The translations under genes were made by a program, and so were the position numbers. The notes under the pieces are model-generated. The model worked only from the letters and a program-made list of their open reading frames with translations. It did no database searches and was not told the DNA's origin. Below, piece after piece: positions 47,238 through 55,168 of a stretch of DNA of 64,000 nt (the first letter of the stretch is position 1; every line of letters begins with the position of its first letter). The stretch is from Sulfurirhabdus autotrophica (lineage in GTDB: Bacteria > Pseudomonadota > Gammaproteobacteria > Burkholderiales > SMCO01). The stretch spans positions 1 to 64,000 of the forward strand of contig NZ_SMCO01000007.1 in the NCBI RefSeq assembly GCF_004346685.1. The letters run 5' to 3'.

Positions 47238-48517
47238 TGAAAATCCACATCAAAGGTGGCCGCGTAGTGGATCCCAAAAATGGTATCGATACCATACAGG
47301 ATGTTTTTATAGCAGCAGGGAAAATTGTTGCCACTGGCAATGCACCCGAAGGTTTTCATGCAAACCGCGTGGTTGAAGCAACAGGTCTGGTTGTTTCACC
47401 GGGGCTGGTCGATTTATCTGCCCGTTTGCGTGAACCCGGCTTTGAATACAAGGCAACCCTCTCCAGCGAAATGGCAGCGGCAGTGGCTGGCGGTGTGACC
47501 AGTCTGGTTTGCCCGCCCGATACTGATCCGCCTTTGGATGAACCGGGCCTGGTACAAATGTTAAAGCACCGGGCTAAAGGGTTGAATCAGGCACGGGTGT
47601 TCCCTTTAGGCGCTTTAACGCAAAAGCTGGCTGGAACGCAGTTGACAGAAATGGCTGAGCTCCATGATGCGGGCTGCATTGCATTTTCTCATGGCGATGT
47701 TGCGCTGAACGATACTTTAGTGATGATGCGGGCAATGGAATATGCCGCAACCTTCGGTTACACCGTCTGGTTGCGCCCTCAGGATGCATTGTTATCCAAA
47801 ATCGGAGTGGCCCATGATGGCGAGGTAGCCACGCGACTGGGGCTGCCTTCTATTCCTTCCTGTGCGGAAACCATTGCGCTCTCAACTATATTGCTATTGG
47901 CTAAACAAACCGGCGCTAAAGTGCATATTTGTCGTCTTTCAAGCAGTGAAGCCATTGATATGGTGCGCACGGCAAAAAAACAGGGTATGGATATCAGTTG
48001 CGATATTGGTGTGCATCATGCTCACTTGAGTGAAATGGATATTGGTTTTTTTGATTCCAACTGCCGGTTAATCCCTCCATTGCGAAGCCTGCGCGACAAA
48101 GATGCGATACGTAACGGATTAAAAGATGGCACCATTGATGTCGTGTGTTCCGATCACACGCCAGTGGACGATGATGCCAAGATTCTACCCTTTGCGGAAG
48201 CTGAACCCGGTGCTACCGGGTTGGAATTGTTACTGCCATTGACCCTTAAATGGGCAACAGAAATGAAAATCCCGCTGGTGCAAGCATTGGCAAAAGTGAC
48301 CGTTGAACCTGCCAAGGTATTGGGTATTGATAATGGTCACCTGGGCGTTGGGCAAGCAGCCGATATATGTATTTTCGACCCGGAAGTGTATTGGAAGATC
48401 GAGCCAAAGGCGCTCAAAAGCCAGGGGAAAAATACCCCGTTCCTGGGAATGGAGTTGCAAGGGAAAGTGCGCTATACATTGGTAGAAGGGCATGTTGTGT
48501 ACGAGAGTACGCACTAG
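47237..48517 (+). CDS. pyrC': Dihydroorotase-like PyrC' (probably non-catalytic)
   Basis: 426 residues with the amidohydrolase/DHOase fold. The metal-binding HxH that follows VD in active type I enzymes is here DLSAR (59-63), with no His. The next site CMPNT is altered to CPPDT, and the carboxylated-Lys/His region reads WLRPQDALLSK. The late Asp in SDHTPV is kept. So it lacks key zinc ligands and is most like the inactive PyrC' (PyrX) that scaffolds PyrB in Pseudomonas. A true pyrC should exist elsewhere. Confidence 0.88.
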   Translation: MKIHIKGGRVVDPKNGIDTIQDVFIAAGKIVATGNAPEGFHANRVVEATGLVVSPGLVDLSARLREPGFEYKATLSSEMAAAVAGGVTSLVCPPDTDPPLDEPGLVQMLKHRAKGLNQARVFPLGALTQKLAGTQLTEMAELHDAGCIAFSHGDVALNDTLVMMRAMEYAATFGYTVWLRPQDALLSKIGVAHDGEVATRLGLPSIPSCAETIALSTILLLAKQTGAKVHICRLSSSEAIDMVRTAKKQGMDISCDIGVHHAHLSEMDIGFFDSNCRLIPPLRSLRDKDAIRNGLKDGTIDVVCSDHTPVDDDAKILPFAEAEPGATGLELLLPLTLKWATEMKIPLVQALAKVTVEPAKVLGIDNGHLGVGQAADICIFDPEVYWKIEPKALKSQGKNTPFLGMELQGKVRYTLVEGHVVYESTH

Positions 48518-48548
48518 GAGTTAATCTGAAAAAGGCAGGTGATTAACC

Positions 48549-48668
48549 TGCAGAGGCGCTGAGACGCAGAGAACAGCAAAGCTTATTATTCTAAACATTT
48601 ACCAAATGGTGGATAAATAGAATATCGAGGACTATCTGTTTTCCTCCGCGCCTCAGCGCCTCTGCGGT
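48549..48668. repeat. Imperfect long inverted repeat (MITE-like)
   Basis: GCAGAGGCGCTGAGACGC (48550-48567) and its near-complement in GCGCCTCAGCGCCTCTGC (about 48648-48665) differ at one of 18 positions. The AT-rich spacer is about 80 bases. This GAGGCGC(T/A)GAG-type sequence is of a style often found as a dispersed intergenic repeat. It lies between pyrC' and yrdA. Confidence 0.6.
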
Positions 48669-48682
48669 TGGATTGAATCAGT

Positions 48683-49222
48683 TTAAACGCCGTAACTTTT
48701 ATATAGCTTAATATAATGCTCAGCCGAGTAATTAAAATAGGCAATCTCATCAGCGGTGAGTGCCCGCAGTTGTTTAACCGGTCTGCCAAGATACAGATAA
48801 CCGCTTTGCAACACTTTGCCTTCTGGCACTAAACTCCCCGCTCCAACCAGTACCTGAGGTTCCAGAACGGCTTTATCCATGATAATGGAGCCCATCCCAA
48901 CCAGACATTCGTCGTGAATAGTACAGCCATGCAATATTACACTATGGCCGATAGTGACTCGGCTGCCGATAATGAGCGGAGCGCCTTCCGGGTTTTGGGG
49001 TGTTTTATGACTGACATGCAGCATGCTCAGGTCTTGAATATTGGTCCCACTGCCTATATTTATACTATTAACATCCCCTCTGATCACTGCATTACACCAG
49101 ATTGAGCAATGCTCAGCGATGGATACTTCACCAATAATCTGTGCGCTGTGATGCACAAAAGTGCCAGCTGCAATTTCAGGTGAACTGCCATGGTGAGGGG
49201 TGATATTGGAAGTGCTGTGCAT
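48683..49222 (-). CDS. Gamma carbonic anhydrase-like hexapeptide protein
   Basis: 179 residues. Left-handed beta helix hexapeptides (IGEVSIAEHCSIWCNAVIRG, IGSGTNIQDLSMLHV). The three zinc His are visible: HVSHKT gives one, and GHSVILHGC two. This is the YrdA/CaiE/PaaY-like group; enzymatic CO2 hydration is not certain for all members. Divergent from prlC by 66 bases. Confidence 0.9.
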   Translation of the reverse strand: MHSTSNITPHHGSSPEIAAGTFVHHSAQIIGEVSIAEHCSIWCNAVIRGDVNSINIGSGTNIQDLSMLHVSHKTPQNPEGAPLIIGSRVTIGHSVILHGCTIHDECLVGMGSIIMDKAVLEPQVLVGAGSLVPEGKVLQSGYLYLGRPVKQLRALTADEIAYFNYSAEHYIKLYKSYGV

Positions 49223-49288
49223 GAATACAACTCCTGTTAAGTCATCATAGTATAATGAATTTTTACGCCTAACTGAAAGCCAACAATC

Positions 49289-51313
49289 ATGAACCCATTA
49301 CTCGATTTTTCCGGTCTGCCGCGTTTTAACGAAGTAAAACCTGAACTCGTCAGCCCCGCCATAGAAGCGCTGCTGAAAGAAAATCGTGCGCTGATTGAAC
49401 GCCTGCTGGCAGAAGATAGCGCGCCGAGCTGGGAAAGTTTTGTTGGCCCGATGGAAGACGCCAATGAGCATTTATCCCGAGCATGGGGTCAGGTTTCTCA
49501 CCTTAATGCAGTGGTAAACAGCCCGGAATTGCGTGAAGTCTACAATGAAAATCTCCCCAAAATTACGCAGTATTATGCAGAACTGTCGCAAAATCAGGGG
49601 CTTTACGAGAAATTCAAGCAAATTAAAGCATCCCGTGAATACATGGTGCTGACGCCAGCACAGAAAAAGATTGTAGAAAATGAGTTGCGAGACTTTCGCC
49701 TGGGCGGCGCGGAATTAGCAGATGATCAGAAAGAACGCTTCATGCAGATTCAGGAAGAGCTATCTCAGTTATCCAGTAAATTTGAAGAAAATTTGCTGGA
49801 TACCACCAATGGTTACTCGCTGATCATGGATGACAAGGCAGAACTGGCAGGCTTGCCGGATGATGCCTTGGAAGCCGCTCAGGAAGCCGCAGCCAGCGAT
49901 AATCAAACCGGCTGGAAATTTACCCTGCACGGTCCATCCTATATGCCGGTGATGCAATACGCAGAAAACCGCGAACTGCGGGAAATATTGTATCGGGCCT
50001 ATGTAACCCGTGCTTCCGAGTTTGGAAATCCGGATTGGGACAACACGGAACTGATCAACAAGATTTTGAAATTGCGTCAGGAAGCAGCCCATATGCTGGG
50101 ATTTGCCAACTATGCGGAAATTTCCCTCGCCGCCAAAATGGCCGAAACCCCCAAGCAGGTGCTGGATTTTCTCAATGATTTAGGGAAAAAAGCCAAGCCT
50201 TATGCTGAACGTGATTTAGAGGAACTGCAGCAGTTCGCCCGTGAAGAGCTGGGTATGGAAAAACTGGCTGCATGGGACATTGGTTTCGCCAGCGAAAAAT
50301 TGCGCCTGAAGCGTTACGCTTTCTCTGATCAGGAAGTGAAACAGTATTTCCCGGAAACGGTGGTCATGCCGGGCATGTTCAAAGTAGTGGAAACCATTTA
50401 CGGGTTGTCAATCAACCCCTCAAAAGCCCCTGTCTGGCACCCTGATGTGAAGTTTTTTGATATCACGGATAAAACCGGTCAACTGGTCGGTCAGTTTTAT
50501 GTCGATCTGTATGCCCGCATGAACAAACGTGGCGGCGCCTGGATGGATGATGTGATTACGCGCCGGCGTAAAGCGAAAGAAATTCAAACCCCGGTGGCGT
50601 ACCTCAACTGCAATTTCTCTGCACCAGTAGGTGGCAGACCGGCACTATTTACCCACGATGAAGTCATTACCTTGTTCCATGAGTTCGGCCACGGTTTGCA
50701 TCATCTGTTAACCAAAGTAGAAGACCTGGGTGTTTCCGGCATTAATGGTGTGGAGTGGGATGCGGTAGAACTACCCAGCCAGTTTATGGAAAACTTCTGC
50801 TGGGAATGGAATGTGCTCAAGCACATGACCAAACACGTCGAAACCGGTGAGCCGTTACCACGGGAATTGTTTGACAAAATGCTGGCTGCCAAAAACTTCC
50901 AGAGCGGTTTACAAACCATGCGCCAGATCGAGTTTTCGCTTTTCGACATGCACATGCATTACGACTACACACCCGGTGGCGATAAATCCGTACTGGATTT
51001 GATCAATGAAATTCGCCAGCAGGTTGCCGTCATCATTCCCCCGGAATTTAATCGCTTCCCTAATAATTTCTCCCATATATTTGCGGGTGGTTACGCGGCT
51101 GGCTATTACAGCTACAAATGGGCAGAAGTGCTCTCTGCGGATGCTTATAGTCTGTTTGAAGAAAACGGTGTGTTAAGTGAAGAAGTTGGGCACCGTTTCT
51201 GGAGTGAAATTCTGGGTGTGGGGGGTAGTCGTTCTGCACTGGAGTCTTTTGTCGCGTTTATGGGACGGGAGCCGTCGATCGATGCGTTGCTGCGCCATAA
51301 TGGGATGAGTTGA
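49289..51313 (+). CDS. prlC: Oligopeptidase A (M3 family)
   Basis: 674 residues, similar in size to E. coli PrlC. The zinc site HEFGHGLHH (HExxH) lies in TLFHEFGHGLHHLLT, with the third ligand in GVEWDAVELPSQFMENF. It cleaves short peptides such as signal peptide remnants. ATG start, no signal peptide. A degraded copy of its last 85 codons lies at 52140-52415. Confidence 0.96.
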   Translation: MNPLLDFSGLPRFNEVKPELVSPAIEALLKENRALIERLLAEDSAPSWESFVGPMEDANEHLSRAWGQVSHLNAVVNSPELREVYNENLPKITQYYAELSQNQGLYEKFKQIKASREYMVLTPAQKKIVENELRDFRLGGAELADDQKERFMQIQEELSQLSSKFEENLLDTTNGYSLIMDDKAELAGLPDDALEAAQEAAASDNQTGWKFTLHGPSYMPVMQYAENRELREILYRAYVTRASEFGNPDWDNTELINKILKLRQEAAHMLGFANYAEISLAAKMAETPKQVLDFLNDLGKKAKPYAERDLEELQQFAREELGMEKLAAWDIGFASEKLRLKRYAFSDQEVKQYFPETVVMPGMFKVVETIYGLSINPSKAPVWHPDVKFFDITDKTGQLVGQFYVDLYARMNKRGGAWMDDVITRRRKAKEIQTPVAYLNCNFSAPVGGRPALFTHDEVITLFHEFGHGLHHLLTKVEDLGVSGINGVEWDAVELPSQFMENFCWEWNVLKHMTKHVETGEPLPRELFDKMLAAKNFQSGLQTMRQIEFSLFDMHMHYDYTPGGDKSVLDLINEIRQQVAVIIPPEFNRFPNNFSHIFAGGYAAGYYSYKWAEVLSADAYSLFEENGVLSEEVGHRFWSEILGVGGSRSALESFVAFMGREPSIDALLRHNGMS

Positions 51314-51327
51314 TTCTATCAGGTGTA

Positions 51328-51359
51328 ATATGCCTGTTTCATCTGTTAAACAGGCATAT
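51328..51359. terminator. 12-bp perfect hairpin after prlC
   Basis: ATATGCCTGTTT (51328-51339) and AAACAGGCATAT (51348-51359) are exact complements with an 8-base loop, 15 bases after the prlC stop. No T tract. Confidence 0.55.
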
Positions 51360-51432
51360 GCTAGAATTAAGGCGCTTGATCGATTACAAGATTAGGGATT
51401 GGTTGTATTATTGGCACGCAAAGTCCTTTGCT

Positions 51433-51936
51433 TTAATAAAAAGCATCATTCTTCCTTGCCCTGCGCTCTGCTATTGCCTTTTGTTGCTCTTGGGGAGTAA
51501 TTGGCGTATCCAATATTTTGTTTTCTTCGATGACTTTCGGATCCCTACATCGGACACCGTGATTGGCCTCACAATCCGCGATTAGTTTTTTTTCCTGCTG
51601 CTTACGAAATTGGTCAGCATCTTCATGACTACTATTACTGCTAGCTTGAGTACTGGGTGCTTGGCTATCACGCCTGCGCTCAAGGTCTTGAACCACCTTT
51701 TTTTCGTTCAAAACGCGGCGGTGAGCTTCCGCCGAAGACTCGCTGGAGATTCCTGCATTGATCTGTAGAGTCTTACCTCCGGAGGTGCATGGGGTTGCTT
51801 GATAGGTTGTTTTTCCGTTTACCACACATTTGAAAACTTCCGCAGCATATACATGTTGAAACCAAGTTGCGGACAGGAAGATTACTGCAAGGGCTTTCAG
51901 TACTTGCATGGTGTCTACAGTGGTGTTTCGACTCAT
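51433..51936 (-). CDS. DUF4124-domain periplasmic protein
   Basis: 167 residues; ATG with AAGGA 11 bases upstream, or the ATG nine codons on. Signal peptide LKALAVIFLSATWFQHVYAA. The DUF4124 part follows: EVFKCVVNGKTTYQATPCTSGGK. The rest is charged with a helical stretch (EAHRRVLNEKKVVQDLERRR). A second Cys pair (DCEANHGVRC) is in the tail. Such proteins are common small periplasmic proteins of unknown role. It sits in the small island between prlC and ovoB. Confidence 0.75.
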   Translation of the reverse strand: MSRNTTVDTMQVLKALAVIFLSATWFQHVYAAEVFKCVVNGKTTYQATPCTSGGKTLQINAGISSESSAEAHRRVLNEKKVVQDLERRRDSQAPSTQASSNSSHEDADQFRKQQEKKLIADCEANHGVRCRDPKVIEENKILDTPITPQEQQKAIAERRARKNDAFY

Positions 51937-52134
51937 GGTTCGTTTAATCCTTCTTCAGAGTAGCTTCGCAAATAGAGAATCGGTAATGCCCACACCGAAT
52001 ATTGGTTTACCGAAATGTCGGCTTACAGTGAAACATTCTGCGCGACGGTTGATAAAAAATCAATTTACGCGGGATATTAGTATCCTTGTTATAGGGTTTC
52101 CTGCATAAACAAAATATTTCCTGGAGAATCCATG

Positions 52135-52415
52135 TGACGAGGCGATCCAATATTTAACCGCTTCCCCAATAATTTATCCCCTAACTTAGTGGGTGATTAC
52201 GCAGGGAGCAATTACAGCTACAAGTGGGCAGACTATAGCCTGTTTGAAGAAAATAGTGTGTTAAGTGAAGAAGTAGGATAGCGTTTTTGGAGTGAAATAC
52301 TAGGTGTGGGTGGAAGCCGTTCAGCACTGGAGTTATTTGTCGCGTATATGGGATGGGAACCGTCGATCGATGCGTTGTTGCGGCATAATGGGATGAGCTG
52401 ATTCTATCTGATATA
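52135..52415 (+). pseudogene. Decayed chimeric remnant: ovoB tail plus prlC 3' end
   Basis: 52162-52402 aligns to the last part of prlC (51070-51313) with many changes: a stop (GGATAG for GGGCAC), an 18-base deletion and several substitutions; the match runs past the stop into GATTCTATC. The left edge, 52135-52161, matches 54051-54077 (inside ovoB, same orientation on the plus strand) at 24 of 27 bases. The join lies at the shared ATTTAACCGC. It codes for nothing functional. Confidence 0.85.
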
Positions 52416-52677
52416 GTCTTCTTATCTATAGACAGCAGTGTGCCAAAACCTGTCGTTTGGATCTTCATTCGTTAGCAGCTAGTCCGTAATAGCTTGATTG
52501 AAAACAGTGGCGTATTATTCAGGTGCATCATATGCAAAAAAAATAATGCCAAATCGTACAAGCAAGTGTGCGACTTCGCTCTTTCCTGTCATTGCTCTAG
52601 GCAGTAAGACCGCACAGTGCCCGTCACCTCTACCTTGAAGTTGTAAGAATCTTGTTTTCACAGCCGGATAAATAGAA

Positions 52678-53925
52678 ATGACGAAAAAGATGACCACAGA
52701 CGAGTTTAAGTTGAAGGCATCGGAAGTACATGGTAAGCGCTATGACTATTCTGAGTCGGTCATAATTAACACAAAAACAAAGGTAAAAATTGTTTGCCAG
52801 GAACATGGTCTTTTTGAGCAAACCCCAGCTAACCATTTACAGGGTATGGGTTGCTTGCTTTGCGGCTTCAAGAACGCAGGGCAATATCACAAGAAGGACA
52901 CCAAATCATTCATCGAAGAAGCTAAGGCCATACACAGTGACTTTTATGACTACTCTCTATCACAATACAAAGGCGCTAGAGAAAAAATAACTATCATATG
53001 TCCTAAGCACGGTAATTTTGAGCAAGTTGCCCATGTTCATTTGCGAAATAGTGTTGGCGCAGGGTGTGAACGCTGTTCTTATGAGAAACGAGGCGAGCAT
53101 TCAAGAATGCCCTTTGAGGAGTTTCGGTGCCGTGCGAATGAAGTTCATGAAGGTTTTTATGACTATTCTGCTGCCGAGAAGGAATTCGCCAGCACAACCG
53201 ATAAAATCACGATCATATGCACACTCCATGGACCATTTCTTCAGACCCCTAGCGGACATCTTGCCGGAAGGGGGTGTTCGGCCTGTAGTGCCTCTCGACT
53301 ATCCTATAAATTCATAAAATCAAATGACGCGTTTATTCGTGACGCTAGAAAAGTTCATGGAGACAAATACGACTATTCAAAGGTTGAGTACGCCGGCGCG
53401 TTCATAGGTGTTGAAATAAGCTGTCCGCTCGATGGTGTTTTTGTGCAGAGTCCGACTAGTCACCTAAGTGGAATAGGATGCCCGAAATGTAGTCGGCGAA
53501 ATCAAGGGGCGCCGAGGAACTTGACTCGCGCACTACGAGGTGAGTTTGACGACGGCAAAGAAGCGTTCGTCTATGTTGTTAGCTTTAAGCTGCCTTGTAC
53601 TAACTTATTTCTGTACAAAATTGGCAGTGGGACCGGTAGTCGAATGAAAACGGTGATTAACGAAATAAAGCGTGTTGGAGGGTACGACCCAACAATTAGC
53701 CACTGCCTTTTCTCCAGCACAGGGGAAGCCATTGTGTTTGAGCACTTAGCTCATGAACAAGTGCGTCACCATCAATTCATCGTCCCAATTGAATTCAAGT
53801 TTCATGGCCATTCAGAAGTATTTGTGAAATCACCGATTCTTGATGCCCTTGAGAATCACCCTACTCTAACGATATTCCGATCAGGCAAACGGTGGGACCC
53901 AAGGGTTACAAATAGCAGCAAATGA
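52678..53925 (+). CDS. Four DUF723-like repeats with GIY-YIG-like C-terminus
   Basis: 415 residues. Four similar units of about 60-70 residues (about 6-62, 72-130, 143-203, 215-275) with the pattern FxxxAxxVHGxxYDYS...KITIICPxHGxFxQ...HLxGxGCxxC; each has a Cys, a CxxC-like pair and His that could bind zinc. From about 285 comes EAFVYVVSFKLPCTNLFLYKIGSG, which resembles the start of GIY-YIG-type (MUG113/T5orf172-like) domains, ending with an acidic/basic mix. Such proteins are known from phages and mobile DNA. It is alone, next to the prlC/ovoB scar. Function unknown; DNA binding or cleavage is a guess. Confidence 0.75.
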   Translation: MTKKMTTDEFKLKASEVHGKRYDYSESVIINTKTKVKIVCQEHGLFEQTPANHLQGMGCLLCGFKNAGQYHKKDTKSFIEEAKAIHSDFYDYSLSQYKGAREKITIICPKHGNFEQVAHVHLRNSVGAGCERCSYEKRGEHSRMPFEEFRCRANEVHEGFYDYSAAEKEFASTTDKITIICTLHGPFLQTPSGHLAGRGCSACSASRLSYKFIKSNDAFIRDARKVHGDKYDYSKVEYAGAFIGVEISCPLDGVFVQSPTSHLSGIGCPKCSRRNQGAPRNLTRALRGEFDDGKEAFVYVVSFKLPCTNLFLYKIGSGTGSRMKTVINEIKRVGGYDPTISHCLFSSTGEAIVFEHLAHEQVRHHQFIVPIEFKFHGHSEVFVKSPILDALENHPTLTIFRSGKRWDPRVTNSSK

Positions 53926-53998
53926 CCGCTTTGCTCTGACCTTTAGGTCGGCTTGGGGTCGAACTTTGTCTTTCGCGAATGGTTAAGTTGAGAGAATT

Positions 53999-55168
53999 TT
54001 ATTTGTTTTTCATCGCTTGAGTAATCCGTTCCAAAGCATCAATGACAATATGACGGGGCGCCCCAATATTTAACCGCATAAATCCGCTCCCCCCTTCACC
54101 AAAGACCGTTCCAGGGTTCATACCCACCTTGGCCCCATGGACGAAGAAATCCTTTAACGCTTGATCATTCAACCCCATTGCCCGGCAATCCAGCCATAAC
54201 AGATAGGTACCTTCAGGCTGAATGAGCTTTATCTCTGGGAGTTTTTTAGCTAGATAATCGCTGACGAAGTTTTTGGTGTCGTTGAGATAGTCCAGCAGAC
54301 TATCCAGCCAAGCCTCGCCTTCGCGGTAGGCTGCTTCAAATGCCGTAATGCTGAAGGGGTTGGAATGGCCCAGATGCAGGGTGTCGAATACGGTTCTGAT
54401 GGCAGAGCGGTGTTCCGGGTTTGGCACGATCAGACTGGATAGCCCAAGGCCGGGGATGTTGAAGGTTTTACTAGGTGCGACGGCGCTAATCAGGTTATCG
54501 GCTTCTTCTGCCAATGTTGCCAGAACAGTGTGACGCTGATCGGGGTATACCAGATCAGCATGAATTTCGTCAGACAAAACCATCATATTGTATTGCCGCG
54601 CAATGCGTAAAATTTCTTTAAGATCTTCTTTGTTCCAGACGCGACCTACTGGATTGTGTGGTGAGCACAGCAGCAAGAGGCGTGCTCCATCTGCGGCGCA
54701 CTGTTCGAGATGAGAGAAATCAATGGAATAACGCCCATTGTTTAATAGCAGAGGGTTCTGGACTAATTGTCGCCCAGTTGTAGTGACGGCAGAGAAAAAG
54801 GGGAAATAGACCGGGGGCTGTACGATTACTTTTTCGTTTGGCTGGGTAAATGCCAATACTGCAGCATGCAACGAAGGTACTACACCGGGTGACATGATGA
54901 TCCATTCCCGCTGGATATCCCATCCATGGCGTTTTTTCATCCAGTTGATCAGCGCATCGTAAAGGCTGTCTGGATAGAAGGTGTAGCCATAAACTGGGTG
55001 AGCGGCGCGTACTTCCAGGGCGCGGGTGATGGCTTCTGGTGCAGCAAAGTCCATGTCTGCCACCCAAAGGGGTAGGACGTCCTGTGTGCCAAAATAGCCT
55101 TTGCGCCCATCATGTTTGACGGAAGCGGTGCCTTCGCGCGGGATGACTTTGTCAAAATCGAAGCTCAC
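53999..55168 (-). CDS. ovoB: PLP-dependent C-S lyase, probable OvoB
   Basis: 389 residues from a GTG that overlaps the ovoA stop (GTGA). Fold type I aminotransferase, PatB/MalY-like: PLPLWVADMDF-type motif LPLWVADMDFAAPEAI, CSPHNPVGRVW, the PLP Lys in VAPSKTFNIPGLGLS and the Arg in NIGAPRH. By context it cleaves the sulfoxide made by OvoA to give a mercaptohistidine for ovothiol. An ordinary cystathionine beta-lyase is possible, but the coupling to ovoA argues for OvoB. Confidence 0.87.
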   Translation of the reverse strand: MSFDFDKVIPREGTASVKHDGRKGYFGTQDVLPLWVADMDFAAPEAITRALEVRAAHPVYGYTFYPDSLYDALINWMKKRHGWDIQREWIIMSPGVVPSLHAAVLAFTQPNEKVIVQPPVYFPFFSAVTTTGRQLVQNPLLLNNGRYSIDFSHLEQCAADGARLLLLCSPHNPVGRVWNKEDLKEILRIARQYNMMVLSDEIHADLVYPDQRHTVLATLAEEADNLISAVAPSKTFNIPGLGLSSLIVPNPEHRSAIRTVFDTLHLGHSNPFSITAFEAAYREGEAWLDSLLDYLNDTKNFVSDYLAKKLPEIKLIQPEGTYLLWLDCRAMGLNDQALKDFFVHGAKVGMNPGTVFGEGGSGFMRLNIGAPRHIVIDALERITQAMKNK

